Positions 1 through 8,461 are shown, numbered from the stretch's first letter. The stretch: DNA of 10,336 bases from Dehalococcoidia bacterium (GCA_007571275.1 RKRS01000223.1:1-10336), one strand, 5' to 3'. Numbers and translations are program-made. Notes: generated by a model not told the origin, from the sequence alone.

Positions 1-93
1 CAGGTCGATGACGTGAACGTTTCGCTGGTCGCGTCGGGCCCGATGGTCACCCCGGTCTCCAACATGATCGTCGGCTCAGAGGCGGTGCTCTAA
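1..93 (+). CDS. C-terminal end of a probable thiolase-family protein (partial)
   Basis: The first 30 codons are open in frame 1 and stop at TAA 91-93. The peptide ends with the hydrophobic, glycine-rich stretch SLVASGPMVTPVSNMIVG. It resembles the last beta strand of SCP2-type thiolases, which usually reads like a 'LVTGG..PVSALILG' tail. The next gene is a DUF35 OB-fold protein, and in many bacteria such proteins sit directly beside a thiolase and form a complex with it. The identity therefore rests on a short tail plus context. The stop codon overlaps the next ATG (TAATG), so the two genes are almost certainly co-transcribed and translationally coupled. No catalytic residue is inside the window. 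Confidence 0.5.
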   Translation, partial: QVDDVNVSLVASGPMVTPVSNMIVGSEAVL

Positions 94-542
94 TGGCCAA
101 TCCTGGACGGTACTACCTCGGCGAGGGCATGCCTGCTCCCGCTCCGGCAATCGATGGACTCGACACCGAGTACTGGGAAGGCGTGAAGCGTCACGAGTTG
201 TTGGTGCAGAACTGCAACACCTGTGACCGACCGCAGTTCGGCCCGGAGTGGGTCTGTCACCGCTGCCATTCCTTCGATCTTGGCTGGAAGCCCGTCGAAG
301 GCAACGGACGCATCTATTCGTGGGAGCGTGTCTGGCATCCGGTTCATCCGGCGCTGCAGGATTCCTGTCCATACCTCGTTGTGCTGGTCGAGCTACCGAA
401 CCATGAGAATGTCCGCATGGTCGGAAACCTGATCGGTGATCCGATGCAGACCGTCGCGATCGGAGCCGAAGTCCGCCCACACTTCGAAGACCACGACGGC
501 GATGATCCGTTCACGCTGGTCCACTGGGAGCTGGTCGAATAG
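93..542 (+). CDS. DUF35 OB-fold / zinc-ribbon protein, thiolase partner
   Basis: This 149-residue protein has the two-part DUF35 architecture. An N-terminal helix (DTEYWEGVKRHELLVQ, about residues 24-39) leads into a rubredoxin-like zinc ribbon with Cys41, Cys44, Cys55 and Cys58 (CNTC...CHRC). An OB-fold follows from about residue 68, opening with GNGRIYSWERVWHP and including the typical strand VRMVGNLIG. Family members (for example ChsH2 of steroid side-chain degradation) bind acyl-CoA and pair with SCP2-type thiolases or aldolases, so a role in CoA-thioester metabolism in the cytoplasm is likely. The substrate cannot be read from the sequence. The start is the ATG in TAATG at the end of the upstream gene, with a weak AGAGGCGG purine stretch before it. 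It ends 9 bases from the stop of the convergent PEP carboxylase gene. Confidence 0.88.
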   Translation: MANPGRYYLGEGMPAPAPAIDGLDTEYWEGVKRHELLVQNCNTCDRPQFGPEWVCHRCHSFDLGWKPVEGNGRIYSWERVWHPVHPALQDSCPYLVVLVELPNHENVRMVGNLIGDPMQTVAIGAEVRPHFEDHDGDDPFTLVHWELVE

Positions 543-551
543 CTCAAGTCG

Positions 552-3434
552 TTAACCGGTATTGCGCAACCCGGCAGCGACGCCGTTGACGCTACGGAGG
601 ATTGCCTCCAACGTGTCCGCGTACTCCGGATCGCCTTCACGCTGATTGCGGATGCGACTGAGCAGCTCCACCTGGAGAAAACTCAGCGCGTCCACATAAG
701 GATTGCGTAGGGCAATCGAGCGCTGCAACACAGGAGCGCGGTCGAGTAAGCGGTCCTGATTGGCCAAACGGTTCACCATTGCGACGGTTCGGTGATACTC
801 CTCGCTCAAACGGCTGAATGTTCGTAAGTCGTGGTCGCCATCGCCGAGCGTGCGCGCGTAGTGTTCGGCCACGTCGAAGTCGGCCTTGGCCAGCACCATT
901 TCAACGTTCGATAACAACGTGGCAAAGAATGGCCAGCGGGCCCGCATATCGCGGAGCAGCGCCTCGCCAGTATCGCCATGCGTCTGAATGAACTGTTCCA
1001 GCGCGGCTCCGACACCCATCCAGCCCGTGATCACGTGACGTGTCTGCATCCAGGCGAACACCCACGGGATAGCGCGCAGGGACGTCAACGAGGCGTCCGA
1101 GCCAGGCCTGAAGGTTGGCCGTGAGCCAATGGCGAGATTGCCGAGCATGCCAATCGGCGTGACGCGCTGGAAGTATGCATGTAGGTCCGGATCGTCAACG
1201 ACCTGATCCCGGTACGCGCGCTCGGCGGTTTCAGCCAATTCGTCCATCGCCGCGTGATAGCGCTCGCGCTCGCTGTCTGGTGTGTCGGTGTGACCATGGT
1301 CGAACCGCTTGACCACCGCGGCAGCCAACGTCTGCTCGAGATTCCACTGCGCCAGTCCCGGCATACCGTACGTGAACTGGATCATCTCGCCCTGTTCGGT
1401 GAGCTTGATTCCGCCTTCCGTCGTGTGCGGCGGCAAAGCCAGGATCGCATCATGAGATGGTCCGCCGCCTCGGCTGACCGTGCCCCCGCGTCCATGAAAG
1501 AACATCAGATCGATGCCGGACTCGCGAGCGACCTCGTGCATGAGTTCCTGCGCCCGATAGAGGCCCCAGAGCGATGGCAATACGCCGGCGTCCTTGGCCG
1601 AGTCGGAGTAACCAACCATCACTTCCTGCAGGTCGTTATGAGCCTTGAGGTGTCGGCGATAGGCGCCATGTCGGAACAGCGAGCGCAGGACGGCTGGCGC
1701 CCGATCCAGGTCGGCGACACGCTCGAACAGCGGCGCGATGCGGATGCGGCCACCCGGGGCGCGAAGGGCGATGTCGTTGAGGCCCGCCTGCCTCGCAACG
1801 AGGACCGGCGCCAAGACATCGGCTGCGGTCTCTGACATCGAGACGATGCACGTTTGCACGGCCTCTTGGCCACAGATTCGCTGAATCCGCCGAGCTGTTC
1901 GGAACCGTCGTAGCGTCTCGTCGTCGTGCGTGGACATTGCGTGTCCGACTGGGAAGTAGTCTCGGTCCAGCTCGCTGGCCAGGAAGGCTTCCTGCTGTTC
2001 TCGGCTCAATTCGAGATAGCTACCGCCTGGTGGCTGGATGTCGAGACCGTTGAGGACGGCGTCGGCGGCGGTGTGGAAGCGATCGGCGTGATCACGAATG
2101 TCGAGCGTCGCCAGGTGGAAGCCAAACGCGCGCGCGCGGTCGATCAACGGTTGCACGACCGTTTCAGCGCCGGCGTTGGCGCCGTGATGTCGCAAGCTCT
2201 CGGCGATGGTCTCGAGATCGTCGACAAAATCCCGAGCTGAGTCATATGCGACTCCGTCTGGTTCGGTGGAACTCAGCCGAGCATCGTGAATGTTCACCGC
2301 TCGCGTGTCGAGCAACGCGTAGTCCGCCTCGAGCGTCGCCTGCAACCGAGCGGCCATATAGCGAATCTTGTGACGGTAGCGCTCGGCCGCATTGCGTCGT
2401 TCGAGCCGTTCCTTGACTCGCGGCATCCGACGGGCGTCTCGCTGTAGCGACGCCTCCAGCCGCCGCGACGCCGCCACCCTTCTGACCGAATGCGGCAACG
2501 TGCCATCCAGATTGCGCACGGCCTGCAGATGCATTCTGAGCACCTGAGCTCGCATGGTCAGTGCAGTTTGCCAGGTCAGGTCCGGTGTGACGTTCGGATT
2601 GCCATCGGCGTCGCCGCCCATCCAGGAACCGAGCCGAATCGGCGCTGGCGCGTTCTGCGGACTGACGCCGGTCGCGTGGCGGAAACGACCGGTCACAACG
2701 GGCACCGCGTCCCATAAGGTCGTCTCGAACGTGCGCAACAACAGGCGTGACTCTGCCAGCACGGTTGGTCGTCGGTAGCGGAGATGGTCGGCCTGCCAGA
2801 GTCCCTCGATGTGCATGCGAAGCGCCGCGTCGATCTCCTCCAACTCCGAAGGAATGGCGATCTCCCGTTGTAGCAGCAGGCGATGCACGTCCTGCAACGT
2901 GCCCAGCATGGTGAGACGCTGAGACTCTGTGGGATGGGCGGTGAACACCGGTTGCAGGCGGATTCCGGCCGCTTGAGCGCGAATCGTGTCCTGATCGATA
3001 CCGCGAGACAACAGTTGCTCAACGACCGCAGGAATCGAACGCGGAGCGATCTGCGAATCGGTTGAGCGAACGCGTCGTCGTCGGATGCGGTGTGTCTCTT
3101 CAGCGGTGTTCGTCAGCAGGAAGTAGGTGAGGAAGGCATTGCCGACCTCGGCTGCCAGCCAAAGCGGCCAACTCTGCACGAGCCGAACGATCTCCGCTGT
3201 CAGCTGCGGTTCAGGTTCCTGCCGAACACCGCGACGGCGCTGGGTGAGTCCGCGCAGCTGCTCAACGGCGTTGAAGACGTCGTCGCCGTCGACCATGCGG
3301 ATCGTGTTGCCCAGCAGACTGCTCAGCAGTCGCACGTCGGCCGCCAAGGGGGCGTCGACCTGCGCGCGGTCGTGGTTGGGGAGTGCACCAGTGTGACTCG
3401 TCATTGCTGCGCTCCCCTGAGACGAGTGAGCCAT
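552..3434 (-). CDS. ppc: Phosphoenolpyruvate carboxylase
   Basis: This enzyme adds bicarbonate to phosphoenolpyruvate to give oxaloacetate, the anaplerotic feed of the TCA cycle, as a cytoplasmic tetramer. Numbered from the chosen start (960 aa, slightly longer than the usual 880-930), the hallmarks are: VFTAHPTE with catalytic His at about 167; GSWMGGDADGNPNV at 269-282; GYSDSAKD with its Lys at 608-615; FHGRGGTVSRGGGP at 646-659; RAIPWVFAWMQTRHVI at 787-802; and the conserved C-terminal RNTG. The frame is uninterrupted. Two starts are credible. The ATG at 3434 is preceded by GGAGG with 7-base spacing. The ATG at 3404, ten residues later, is preceded by AGGGGAG with 7-base spacing. The longer reading to 3488 has no ribosome site and would consume the divergent promoter. 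Two positions matching E. coli aspartate-binding residues appear substituted (see findings). Confidence 0.97.
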   Translation of the reverse strand: MAHSSQGSAAMTSHTGALPNHDRAQVDAPLAADVRLLSSLLGNTIRMVDGDDVFNAVEQLRGLTQRRRGVRQEPEPQLTAEIVRLVQSWPLWLAAEVGNAFLTYFLLTNTAEETHRIRRRRVRSTDSQIAPRSIPAVVEQLLSRGIDQDTIRAQAAGIRLQPVFTAHPTESQRLTMLGTLQDVHRLLLQREIAIPSELEEIDAALRMHIEGLWQADHLRYRRPTVLAESRLLLRTFETTLWDAVPVVTGRFRHATGVSPQNAPAPIRLGSWMGGDADGNPNVTPDLTWQTALTMRAQVLRMHLQAVRNLDGTLPHSVRRVAASRRLEASLQRDARRMPRVKERLERRNAAERYRHKIRYMAARLQATLEADYALLDTRAVNIHDARLSSTEPDGVAYDSARDFVDDLETIAESLRHHGANAGAETVVQPLIDRARAFGFHLATLDIRDHADRFHTAADAVLNGLDIQPPGGSYLELSREQQEAFLASELDRDYFPVGHAMSTHDDETLRRFRTARRIQRICGQEAVQTCIVSMSETAADVLAPVLVARQAGLNDIALRAPGGRIRIAPLFERVADLDRAPAVLRSLFRHGAYRRHLKAHNDLQEVMVGYSDSAKDAGVLPSLWGLYRAQELMHEVARESGIDLMFFHGRGGTVSRGGGPSHDAILALPPHTTEGGIKLTEQGEMIQFTYGMPGLAQWNLEQTLAAAVVKRFDHGHTDTPDSERERYHAAMDELAETAERAYRDQVVDDPDLHAYFQRVTPIGMLGNLAIGSRPTFRPGSDASLTSLRAIPWVFAWMQTRHVITGWMGVGAALEQFIQTHGDTGEALLRDMRARWPFFATLLSNVEMVLAKADFDVAEHYARTLGDGDHDLRTFSRLSEEYHRTVAMVNRLANQDRLLDRAPVLQRSIALRNPYVDALSFLQVELLSRIRNQREGDPEYADTLEAILRSVNGVAAGLRNTG

Positions 3435-3524
3435 GCGACATCCTCCATATGCGTCTCTCGGTTGCGGTCGTGTAGCAGAGCTTCGCATACGATGATTACA
3501 GGTTTACAGCGAGCGAGGGTAACG
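3435..3524. promoter_or_regulatory. Divergent intergenic region between ppc and the S9 peptidase gene
   Basis: This 90-base gap must carry the promoters for both divergent genes. It contains the GGAGG ribosome site of ppc (minus strand, about 3442-3446) and the GAGGG site of the peptidase gene (about 3515-3519). On the plus strand a weak pair, TTGCGG at 3462 and CATACG at 3486 (18-base spacer), could be -35/-10 elements, but each matches consensus at only three positions. No convincing minus-strand promoter or operator palindrome is visible. The regulatory role follows from the gene layout more than from motifs. Confidence 0.35.
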
Positions 3525-5492
3525 ATGAGTGAGACATCGAGCGAACCGCGGATTGCGCCATACGGCTCGTGGGAGTCACCGATTGATACCGAGATGCTGA
3601 CCGCCGGCGCGCTGCGCTTCGACGAGATCGATGTCGATGGCGGCGATCTGTATTGGGTGGAGTCGCGTCCGGATGAACAGGGACGCTATGCGGCGATGCG
3701 ACTCGGCGCCGCGGGCGAGCTAAGCGAAATCACAACGCCCGAATACAGCGCTCGCACGCTGGTACACGAATACGGCGGCGGATCGCTTGCGGTCGGTGGA
3801 GGTTATGCCTACTTCTCACACTTCCCCGATCAACGCCTCTACCGACGGCGCGTGGACGGTTCGGACGAGCCAACGCCAATCACGCCAGAGATCGCGATGC
3901 GTTACGCCGACGCCGTGGTCGACGTGGGCCGCCAGCGGTTGATCTGTGTTGGCGAGGATCATCGCAGGGAGGGTCTGGAGGCGGAGAATTTGTTGGTCAG
4001 CGTGCCGACGGATGGCTCGAGCGAGCCGCAGCCGCTGCATCAAGGCTACGATTTCTATTCATCACCGCGGATCAGCCCGGATGGTCGCCGCCTCGCCTGG
4101 GTCTGCTGGAACCACCCACACATGCCGTGGGAAGGCGCTGAGCTGTGGTTAGCCGAGATCTCATCGACCGGATCGCTGCTTTCGCCGCGACGGATCGCCG
4201 GTGACGCCAAGGGTCAGGAATCGATCACCGAACCGCTCTGGTCGCCCAATGGTGATCTGTACTGCATCTCGGACGCGAACGGCTGGTGGAATCTGCATCG
4301 CTGGGATGGCGAGCGTCTGATCAACGTGCTGCCCATGGAGGCGGAGTTTGGACAGCCGAAATGGGTGTTCAGTATCTCCAGCTATGCGTTCCTCGACGAC
4401 GGTCGAATCTGCACCCGCTATTCCAATGCTGACGGCTCGCATTTGGGCATCTTCGATCCGCAGTCCGGAGTACTGCGTGATGTCCCGACGGACCTGACAG
4501 CGACCGGATACTTCGGCACCTTTATCGCTGCCAGCGGCAACCGCGTTGTGAGTTCGCTGGCGACCGCTGTATCGGGAGCAGCGTTAGTGGCGGTCGACGC
4601 AGACACGGGTGAGTTGGAGTCGATCCGAGCCTCGAGCGGTGAGTCGATCGATCCAGCGCATATCTCCGAAGCGGAGGCAATCAGCTTCCCCAGCGCTGAT
4701 GGGCGTCGTGCCCATGCGTATTACTACGCGCCGCGCAACGCGGACGTGCGTGCGCCTGAGGGCGAGCGGCCACCGCTGATGGCGATCATTCACGGCGGGC
4801 CGACCTCTGCCACATCGCCTGGATTCACACTGGCCATTCAATACTGGACCACGCGTGGCTTTGCGGTGGTCGATGTGAACTACGGCGGCTCGACCGGCTA
4901 CGGTACCGCCTACCGCCGTCTGCTGGAGGGGAACTGGGGGATCGTTGATCGCGAGGACTGTGAGGCGGCTGCGTTGTATCTGGTCGAGCGCGGTGACGTT
5001 GATCCGGCTCGGTTGGCGATCCGCGGCGGTTCGGCAGGTGGCTACACCACGCTCTGCGCGTTGACGTTTGGCGACGTGTTCACAGCCGGCGCGTCGTACT
5101 TCGGAGTGTCTGACGCGGCTGCGCTGGCGCAGGATACGCATAAATTTGAGTCGCGTTACCTCGATTCGCTGATTGGCCCGTATCCGGAGCGGGCTGAGTT
5201 ATACGAGCAGCGTTCGCCGATCCACGCGGTCGATCGGCTCAGCTGTCCAATCATCTTTCTGCAAGGCCTGGAGGACAAGGTCGTGCCGCCCAACCAGGCT
5301 GAGCGGATGGTCGATGCGCTGCGCAAGAAGGGTCTGCCGGTGGCATACATCGCCTTTGAAGGGGAGCAGCACGGATTCCGCCAGGCAGCCAACATCCAAC
5401 GTGCGACCGAGGCTGAGCTCGATTTCTACGGACGCATCTTCGGTTTCACGCCTGCTGGAAACATTGAGCCGGTCGAAATCGAAAACCTCTGA
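3525..5492 (+). CDS. S9 family (prolyl oligopeptidase-type) serine peptidase
   Basis: A 655-residue cytoplasmic serine peptidase of the acylaminoacyl-peptidase / dipeptidyl-aminopeptidase type. The first ~390 residues form a beta-propeller with typical blades, for example SPDGRRLAWVCWNHPHMPW (about 184-202) and WSPNGDLYCISD (239-250). The alpha/beta-hydrolase domain starts about residue 385. It has the oxyanion segment IIHGGPTS (421-428), the nucleophile elbow GGSAGG with Ser503, the acid Asp584 in GLEDKVVPP, and His616 in EGEQHGF. The catalytic triad is complete. There is no signal peptide or membrane segment. The start at 3525 has GAGGG five bases upstream and gives the usual family length; an in-frame extension back to 3090 would run antisense through ppc and is rejected. 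The stop TGA shares its last base with the next gene's ATG, so the two genes form an operon. Expected substrates are short peptides or N-blocked peptides. Confidence 0.93.
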   Translation: MSETSSEPRIAPYGSWESPIDTEMLTAGALRFDEIDVDGGDLYWVESRPDEQGRYAAMRLGAAGELSEITTPEYSARTLVHEYGGGSLAVGGGYAYFSHFPDQRLYRRRVDGSDEPTPITPEIAMRYADAVVDVGRQRLICVGEDHRREGLEAENLLVSVPTDGSSEPQPLHQGYDFYSSPRISPDGRRLAWVCWNHPHMPWEGAELWLAEISSTGSLLSPRRIAGDAKGQESITEPLWSPNGDLYCISDANGWWNLHRWDGERLINVLPMEAEFGQPKWVFSISSYAFLDDGRICTRYSNADGSHLGIFDPQSGVLRDVPTDLTATGYFGTFIAASGNRVVSSLATAVSGAALVAVDADTGELESIRASSGESIDPAHISEAEAISFPSADGRRAHAYYYAPRNADVRAPEGERPPLMAIIHGGPTSATSPGFTLAIQYWTTRGFAVVDVNYGGSTGYGTAYRRLLEGNWGIVDREDCEAAALYLVERGDVDPARLAIRGGSAGGYTTLCALTFGDVFTAGASYFGVSDAAALAQDTHKFESRYLDSLIGPYPERAELYEQRSPIHAVDRLSCPIIFLQGLEDKVVPPNQAERMVDALRKKGLPVAYIAFEGEQHGFRQAANIQRATEAELDFYGRIFGFTPAGNIEPVEIENL

Positions 5493-6919
5493 TGACGCAG
5501 ATTCACGAGCTCTCTGCACTTGAGCTGCGGGCTGCATATCAGTCACGCGAACTCTCACCCGTCGAGGTGTTGACAGCGATCTTCGCGCGAATTGATGCGC
5601 TTGAGTCATCGGTTCACGGATTCATCGCTCAGACGCGTGACCTGGCGATGGCGCAGGCGCAGAGCGCGGAGCAGGCGTATCTGAAGTCAGACGGCAACGA
5701 TCTGCGCGCCCTGCTCGGAGTCCCGGTGACGCTCAAGGACCTGGTTGACGTTGCGGGAATCCCAACGACTATGGGCTCACTGGTCACCTCCAGGGCGCCC
5801 GCTGCGCGTGATGAACTGTTTGTCGAGCGTCTGCGTGAGTCTGGGGCGGTATTGCTCGGCAAGACCAATACATCCGAGTTCGGCCTCGCCGCCCAGACGA
5901 TGAATCGGCTCGGTCCGCCGACGGCCAACCCCTGGAATCTCGAACGGACAGCGGGTGGTTCCAGTGGCGGCGCAGCCGCGGCCTGCACCGCTGGCTATGG
6001 ACCATTGCATCATGGGACCGACGGTGGCGGATCGGTGCGGGTACCGGCGGCCTACTGCGGCGTTGTGGGGCTGAAACCGACAGGTCGACGCATACCACGT
6101 CGAGTCCGAGGCGCTGGCATGTCGCAGATCTCTACCGATGGCGTACTGGCGCGCACGGTTGCAGATGCAGCGCTGATGCTGGAGAACATGTTTGATTCGC
6201 ACCCCGACGATTCTGCCCCATATCGCCCTGTTCGCGACGGCTCGGAAGGTATTGCCGCCGCTGCGCGCGTTGGCAGCCTGGACGGCCTCAAGGTGGGTTA
6301 CACCACCGAACTGGGTTGGCCGATACCGTGCGAACCGTCAATCGTGGAGCGCGTGGAACTGGCGGCGGCGATGTTGCGCGAGGCCGGAGCCTCGGTGTCA
6401 GCAGCTTCTCCTGACATCTCCGATCCGAATGAAGTGTTTCCAACGCTGTCCGCTGTGGGAGCCGCGACAAACTACGGAGCCTTGTGCGTCGGGCGCGAGT
6501 CTGATCTGAGCGACTACACGCGCGGCAGCCTGAAACGTGGTCATGGGTTGACCGGGGTGCAAGTGGCAGAGGCGTACGCCGCACTCGATCAGCTGCGTCG
6601 ACGGATGGATGCGTGGTTCAACGATTTCGATCTGTTGTTGACGCCGACGAGCGCGATTGCCGCCCACGAACATGGCGCTCGGATTGACGAAATTGCCGGA
6701 CGGTCGGTCAGCCCATGGACGATCTCGATCCTCTACACGCCATTGGCCAACCTGATCCAGGCGCCTGCGATCGCCGTGCCGGCGGGGCTCGACCCGGCAG
6801 GAATGCCGATATCCGTGCAGGTGATGGCTCGGGAGGGTAACGACTCAGCAGTGATCCGCTGCGCGGCTGTACTGGAGGATGCAGGTTTGAACCCCGCTAG
6901 TCCTCTAGCACCAGTGTGA
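5492..6919 (+). CDS. Amidase-signature family hydrolase
   Basis: A 475-residue amidase hydrolysing carboxamide bonds by the Ser-cisSer-Lys mechanism. All three residues are present: Lys82 in VTLKDLVDVAG, cis-Ser157 in TAGGSSGG, and nucleophile Ser181 in GTDGGGSVRVPA. The spacing of 24 between the two serines matches the family. The third residue of the GTDxGGS motif is Gly where many members have Thr or Ile, a tolerated variation. The N-terminal ELSALELRAAYQSRELSPVEV is typical of amidases and GatA relatives. No gatB or gatC lies nearby, so a stand-alone catabolic amidase is more likely than the tRNA amidotransferase subunit. The ATG at 5492 overlaps the peptidase stop by one base (TGATG), implying coupled expression and possibly joint breakdown of peptide or amide substrates. 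The real substrate is unknown. The last 23 bases overlap the convergent exonuclease gene. Confidence 0.92.
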   Translation: MTQIHELSALELRAAYQSRELSPVEVLTAIFARIDALESSVHGFIAQTRDLAMAQAQSAEQAYLKSDGNDLRALLGVPVTLKDLVDVAGIPTTMGSLVTSRAPAARDELFVERLRESGAVLLGKTNTSEFGLAAQTMNRLGPPTANPWNLERTAGGSSGGAAAACTAGYGPLHHGTDGGGSVRVPAAYCGVVGLKPTGRRIPRRVRGAGMSQISTDGVLARTVADAALMLENMFDSHPDDSAPYRPVRDGSEGIAAAARVGSLDGLKVGYTTELGWPIPCEPSIVERVELAAAMLREAGASVSAASPDISDPNEVFPTLSAVGAATNYGALCVGRESDLSDYTRGSLKRGHGLTGVQVAEAYAALDQLRRRMDAWFNDFDLLLTPTSAIAAHEHGARIDEIAGRSVSPWTISILYTPLANLIQAPAIAVPAGLDPAGMPISVQVMAREGNDSAVIRCAAVLEDAGLNPASPLAPV

Positions 6920-7673
6920 CTGGCGCGTGGTCGGACGGTTTGTCGCCATCGCGTTCGGATCGGCGCTCATCAACGTCAATCTCGACCGCTACTGCCCGTT
7001 CGACCAGCGGTCCGCTAATCAAGTGGTGATCGATCCGTAACCCCTTGTTCTGCAGAATGCCACCCGCGCGATAATCCCACCATGTGTAGATACCTGCTGA
7101 TTCATCAAACAGCCGCAACGCGTCGGTGAGTCCCCAGTCGATCAGCGCATTGAGCCGTTGCCGTTCTGGTGTGGAGCAGAGGATCTGCTCGCGCCAGGCC
7201 ACAGGGTCGTTCACGTCTCGGTCGTCGAAGGTGATGTTGTAATCGCCGGTCAAAACCATCGGCGTCTGCGGAGAGAAGGAGCTAAGCCAGTCGTGTAACC
7301 GATCGAACCACGCGAGCTTGTACTCATAAGCGGGATGACCGACGCTGCGTCCGTTGGGGCAGTAGAGGCTGGCGACGCGTATGCCGTTGATCTCGACGGC
7401 GATCCCGCGAGACTGGTCGTCCTCGGGCCAGGGGACCGCTGCTTCCACGCTGTCGGGATAGTCGAGCGAGGCGATGGCGACGCCGTTGTACGACTTCTGG
7501 CCATGGATCACGACTTGGTAGCCCAATGCATCAAAACCGTCGAAGGGAAACTGCTCTTCGGTGCATTTGAGCTCTTGCAGGCAGAGCACGTCGGGTTGGT
7601 GCTGATCGAGCCAGTTGAGCACGCGGTCTTCACGCGCGCGGATCGAGTTGACATTCCAGGTGGTGATTTTCAC
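6897..7673 (-). CDS. xth: Exodeoxyribonuclease III (AP endonuclease)
   Basis: A 258-residue member of the exonuclease III / AP endonuclease (EEP) family, which cleaves DNA 5' to abasic sites and trims 3' ends in base-excision repair. The active-site set is complete: Asn7 in TTWNVNSIR, the metal ligand Glu34 in CLQELK, Tyr104 in LYCPNG, Asp144 and Asn146 in LTGDYNI, Asp215 in GLRIDHHLIS, and Asp248-His249 in SDHAPV. The start codon is GTG (7673-7671), backed by AGAGGAG six bases upstream. This GTG overlaps the stop of the upstream methyltransferase gene as GTGA, indicating translational coupling. The gene is the last of the LLM-methyltransferase-exonuclease operon. Its TAG lies 23 bases inside the end of the convergent amidase gene, and no terminator hairpin is evident there. 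Confidence 0.95.
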   Translation of the reverse strand: MKITTWNVNSIRAREDRVLNWLDQHQPDVLCLQELKCTEEQFPFDGFDALGYQVVIHGQKSYNGVAIASLDYPDSVEAAVPWPEDDQSRGIAVEINGIRVASLYCPNGRSVGHPAYEYKLAWFDRLHDWLSSFSPQTPMVLTGDYNITFDDRDVNDPVAWREQILCSTPERQRLNALIDWGLTDALRLFDESAGIYTWWDYRAGGILQNKGLRIDHHLISGPLVERAVAVEIDVDERRSERDGDKPSDHAPVTLVLED

Positions 7674-8461
7674 TTGAGGCTCCTCTCGCGAGCGCGCGCA
7701 CGAGCTTGGTGCAGGATGATGCCGGCGGCAACGTTGACATTCAGGGAATCAACGGACCTGGCGATGGGGATAGAGACGCACTGGTCAATCATCGGTTCAA
7801 GCTGCGAGCTGACGCCCGATCCCTCATTGCCGAACAACCAGACCAATCTGTCAGGAAGCTCCAGCTGATCGAGCGAAGTGGCGTCACTGCCAGTTGCCAG
7901 GACGCTCGCGCCGTGCTCCTTGAGCTGTGAGAGTTCCTTGCGCAAATCGACTGATCGGGAAATCGGTACCTGGAACCAGGCGCCCGTTGCGGCCCTGACC
8001 ACTCGCGGGTGCGTCGGGTCGGCCGTGCCTGGTCCCGTGATGACTGCCGTAGCGCCGAATGCGGCTGCGGAGCGGATAATCCCGCCCACGTTACCCGCAT
8101 CCTGGACCGCGTCCAGCGCGACGATTCGCCAGGAGTCGCAGGTTGGCATCAGCAGTTTGGTCAACTCATCACGAACGACTGCGAAGTGACCTTGCGGAGT
8201 CTTGGTCTCAGAGAGACGCTCCGAGTCTGCCCGCGTGAGCCTGGTCACAGGCAGTCCCGTGTCCGACCAGCGTTCGGGGATCGTACTCAGTATCTCCTCG
8301 AGTGGAGCCTCAGCATCGATGGCGTCGTGGACCAGCTTCTCGCCATCGAGCAGGAAGCGGCGTTGCTGACGCCGACCTTTGGCCGTCAACAGCTGTCGTA
8401 GCCGGCGCAGGCGGGCGCGCGAGAGACGAGCGAATGCCTGCTCACCGCTCACGTCGCCCAC
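7670..8461 (-). CDS. TrmH/SpoU-family (SPOUT) RNA 2'-O-methyltransferase
   Basis: About 263 residues with an N-terminal RNA-substrate-binding domain (KGRRQQRRFLLDGEKLV, about 28-44) and a C-terminal SPOUT knot. The three SPOUT motifs are clear: motif 1 QDAGNVGGIIRSA (120-132), motif 2 LFGNEGSGVS (209-218) and motif 3 SLNVNVAAGIILHQ (239-252). The family transfers methyl from S-adenosylmethionine to a ribose 2'-OH, most often in 23S rRNA; the exact target is not readable here. The start is uncertain. The open frame extends to a TTG at 8524, which would overlap the upstream oxidoreductase gene by 44 bases and has no ribosome site. GTG codons at 8461 and 8452 fall just after that gene's stop and fit better, although their ribosome sites are also weak. 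The downstream exonuclease gene overlaps by 4 bases (GTGA). Confidence 0.9.
   Translation of the reverse strand: MGDVSGEQAFARLSRARLRRLRQLLTAKGRRQQRRFLLDGEKLVHDAIDAEAPLEEILSTIPERWSDTGLPVTRLTRADSERLSETKTPQGHFAVVRDELTKLLMPTCDSWRIVALDAVQDAGNVGGIIRSAAAFGATAVITGPGTADPTHPRVVRAATGAWFQVPISRSVDLRKELSQLKEHGASVLATGSDATSLDQLELPDRLVWLFGNEGSGVSSQLEPMIDQCVSIPIARSVDSLNVNVAAGIILHQARARARERSLK

Noticed and set aside
1254..1835. 193-codon open frame on the plus strand inside ppc
   Set aside because: It lies opposite the conserved catalytic part of PEP carboxylase, and open antisense frames are expected in GC-rich coding DNA.
3090..3524. In-frame N-terminal extension of the S9 peptidase frame (145 residues)
   Set aside because: It runs antisense through the well-supported N-terminal coding region of ppc, has no family similarity, and the start at 3525 has its own ribosome site and gives the normal family length.
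4584..5141. 185-codon minus-strand frame opposite the S9 peptidase catalytic domain
   Set aside because: It overlaps the GGSAGG nucleophile region of a clear peptidase and looks like an arginine-rich antisense translation.
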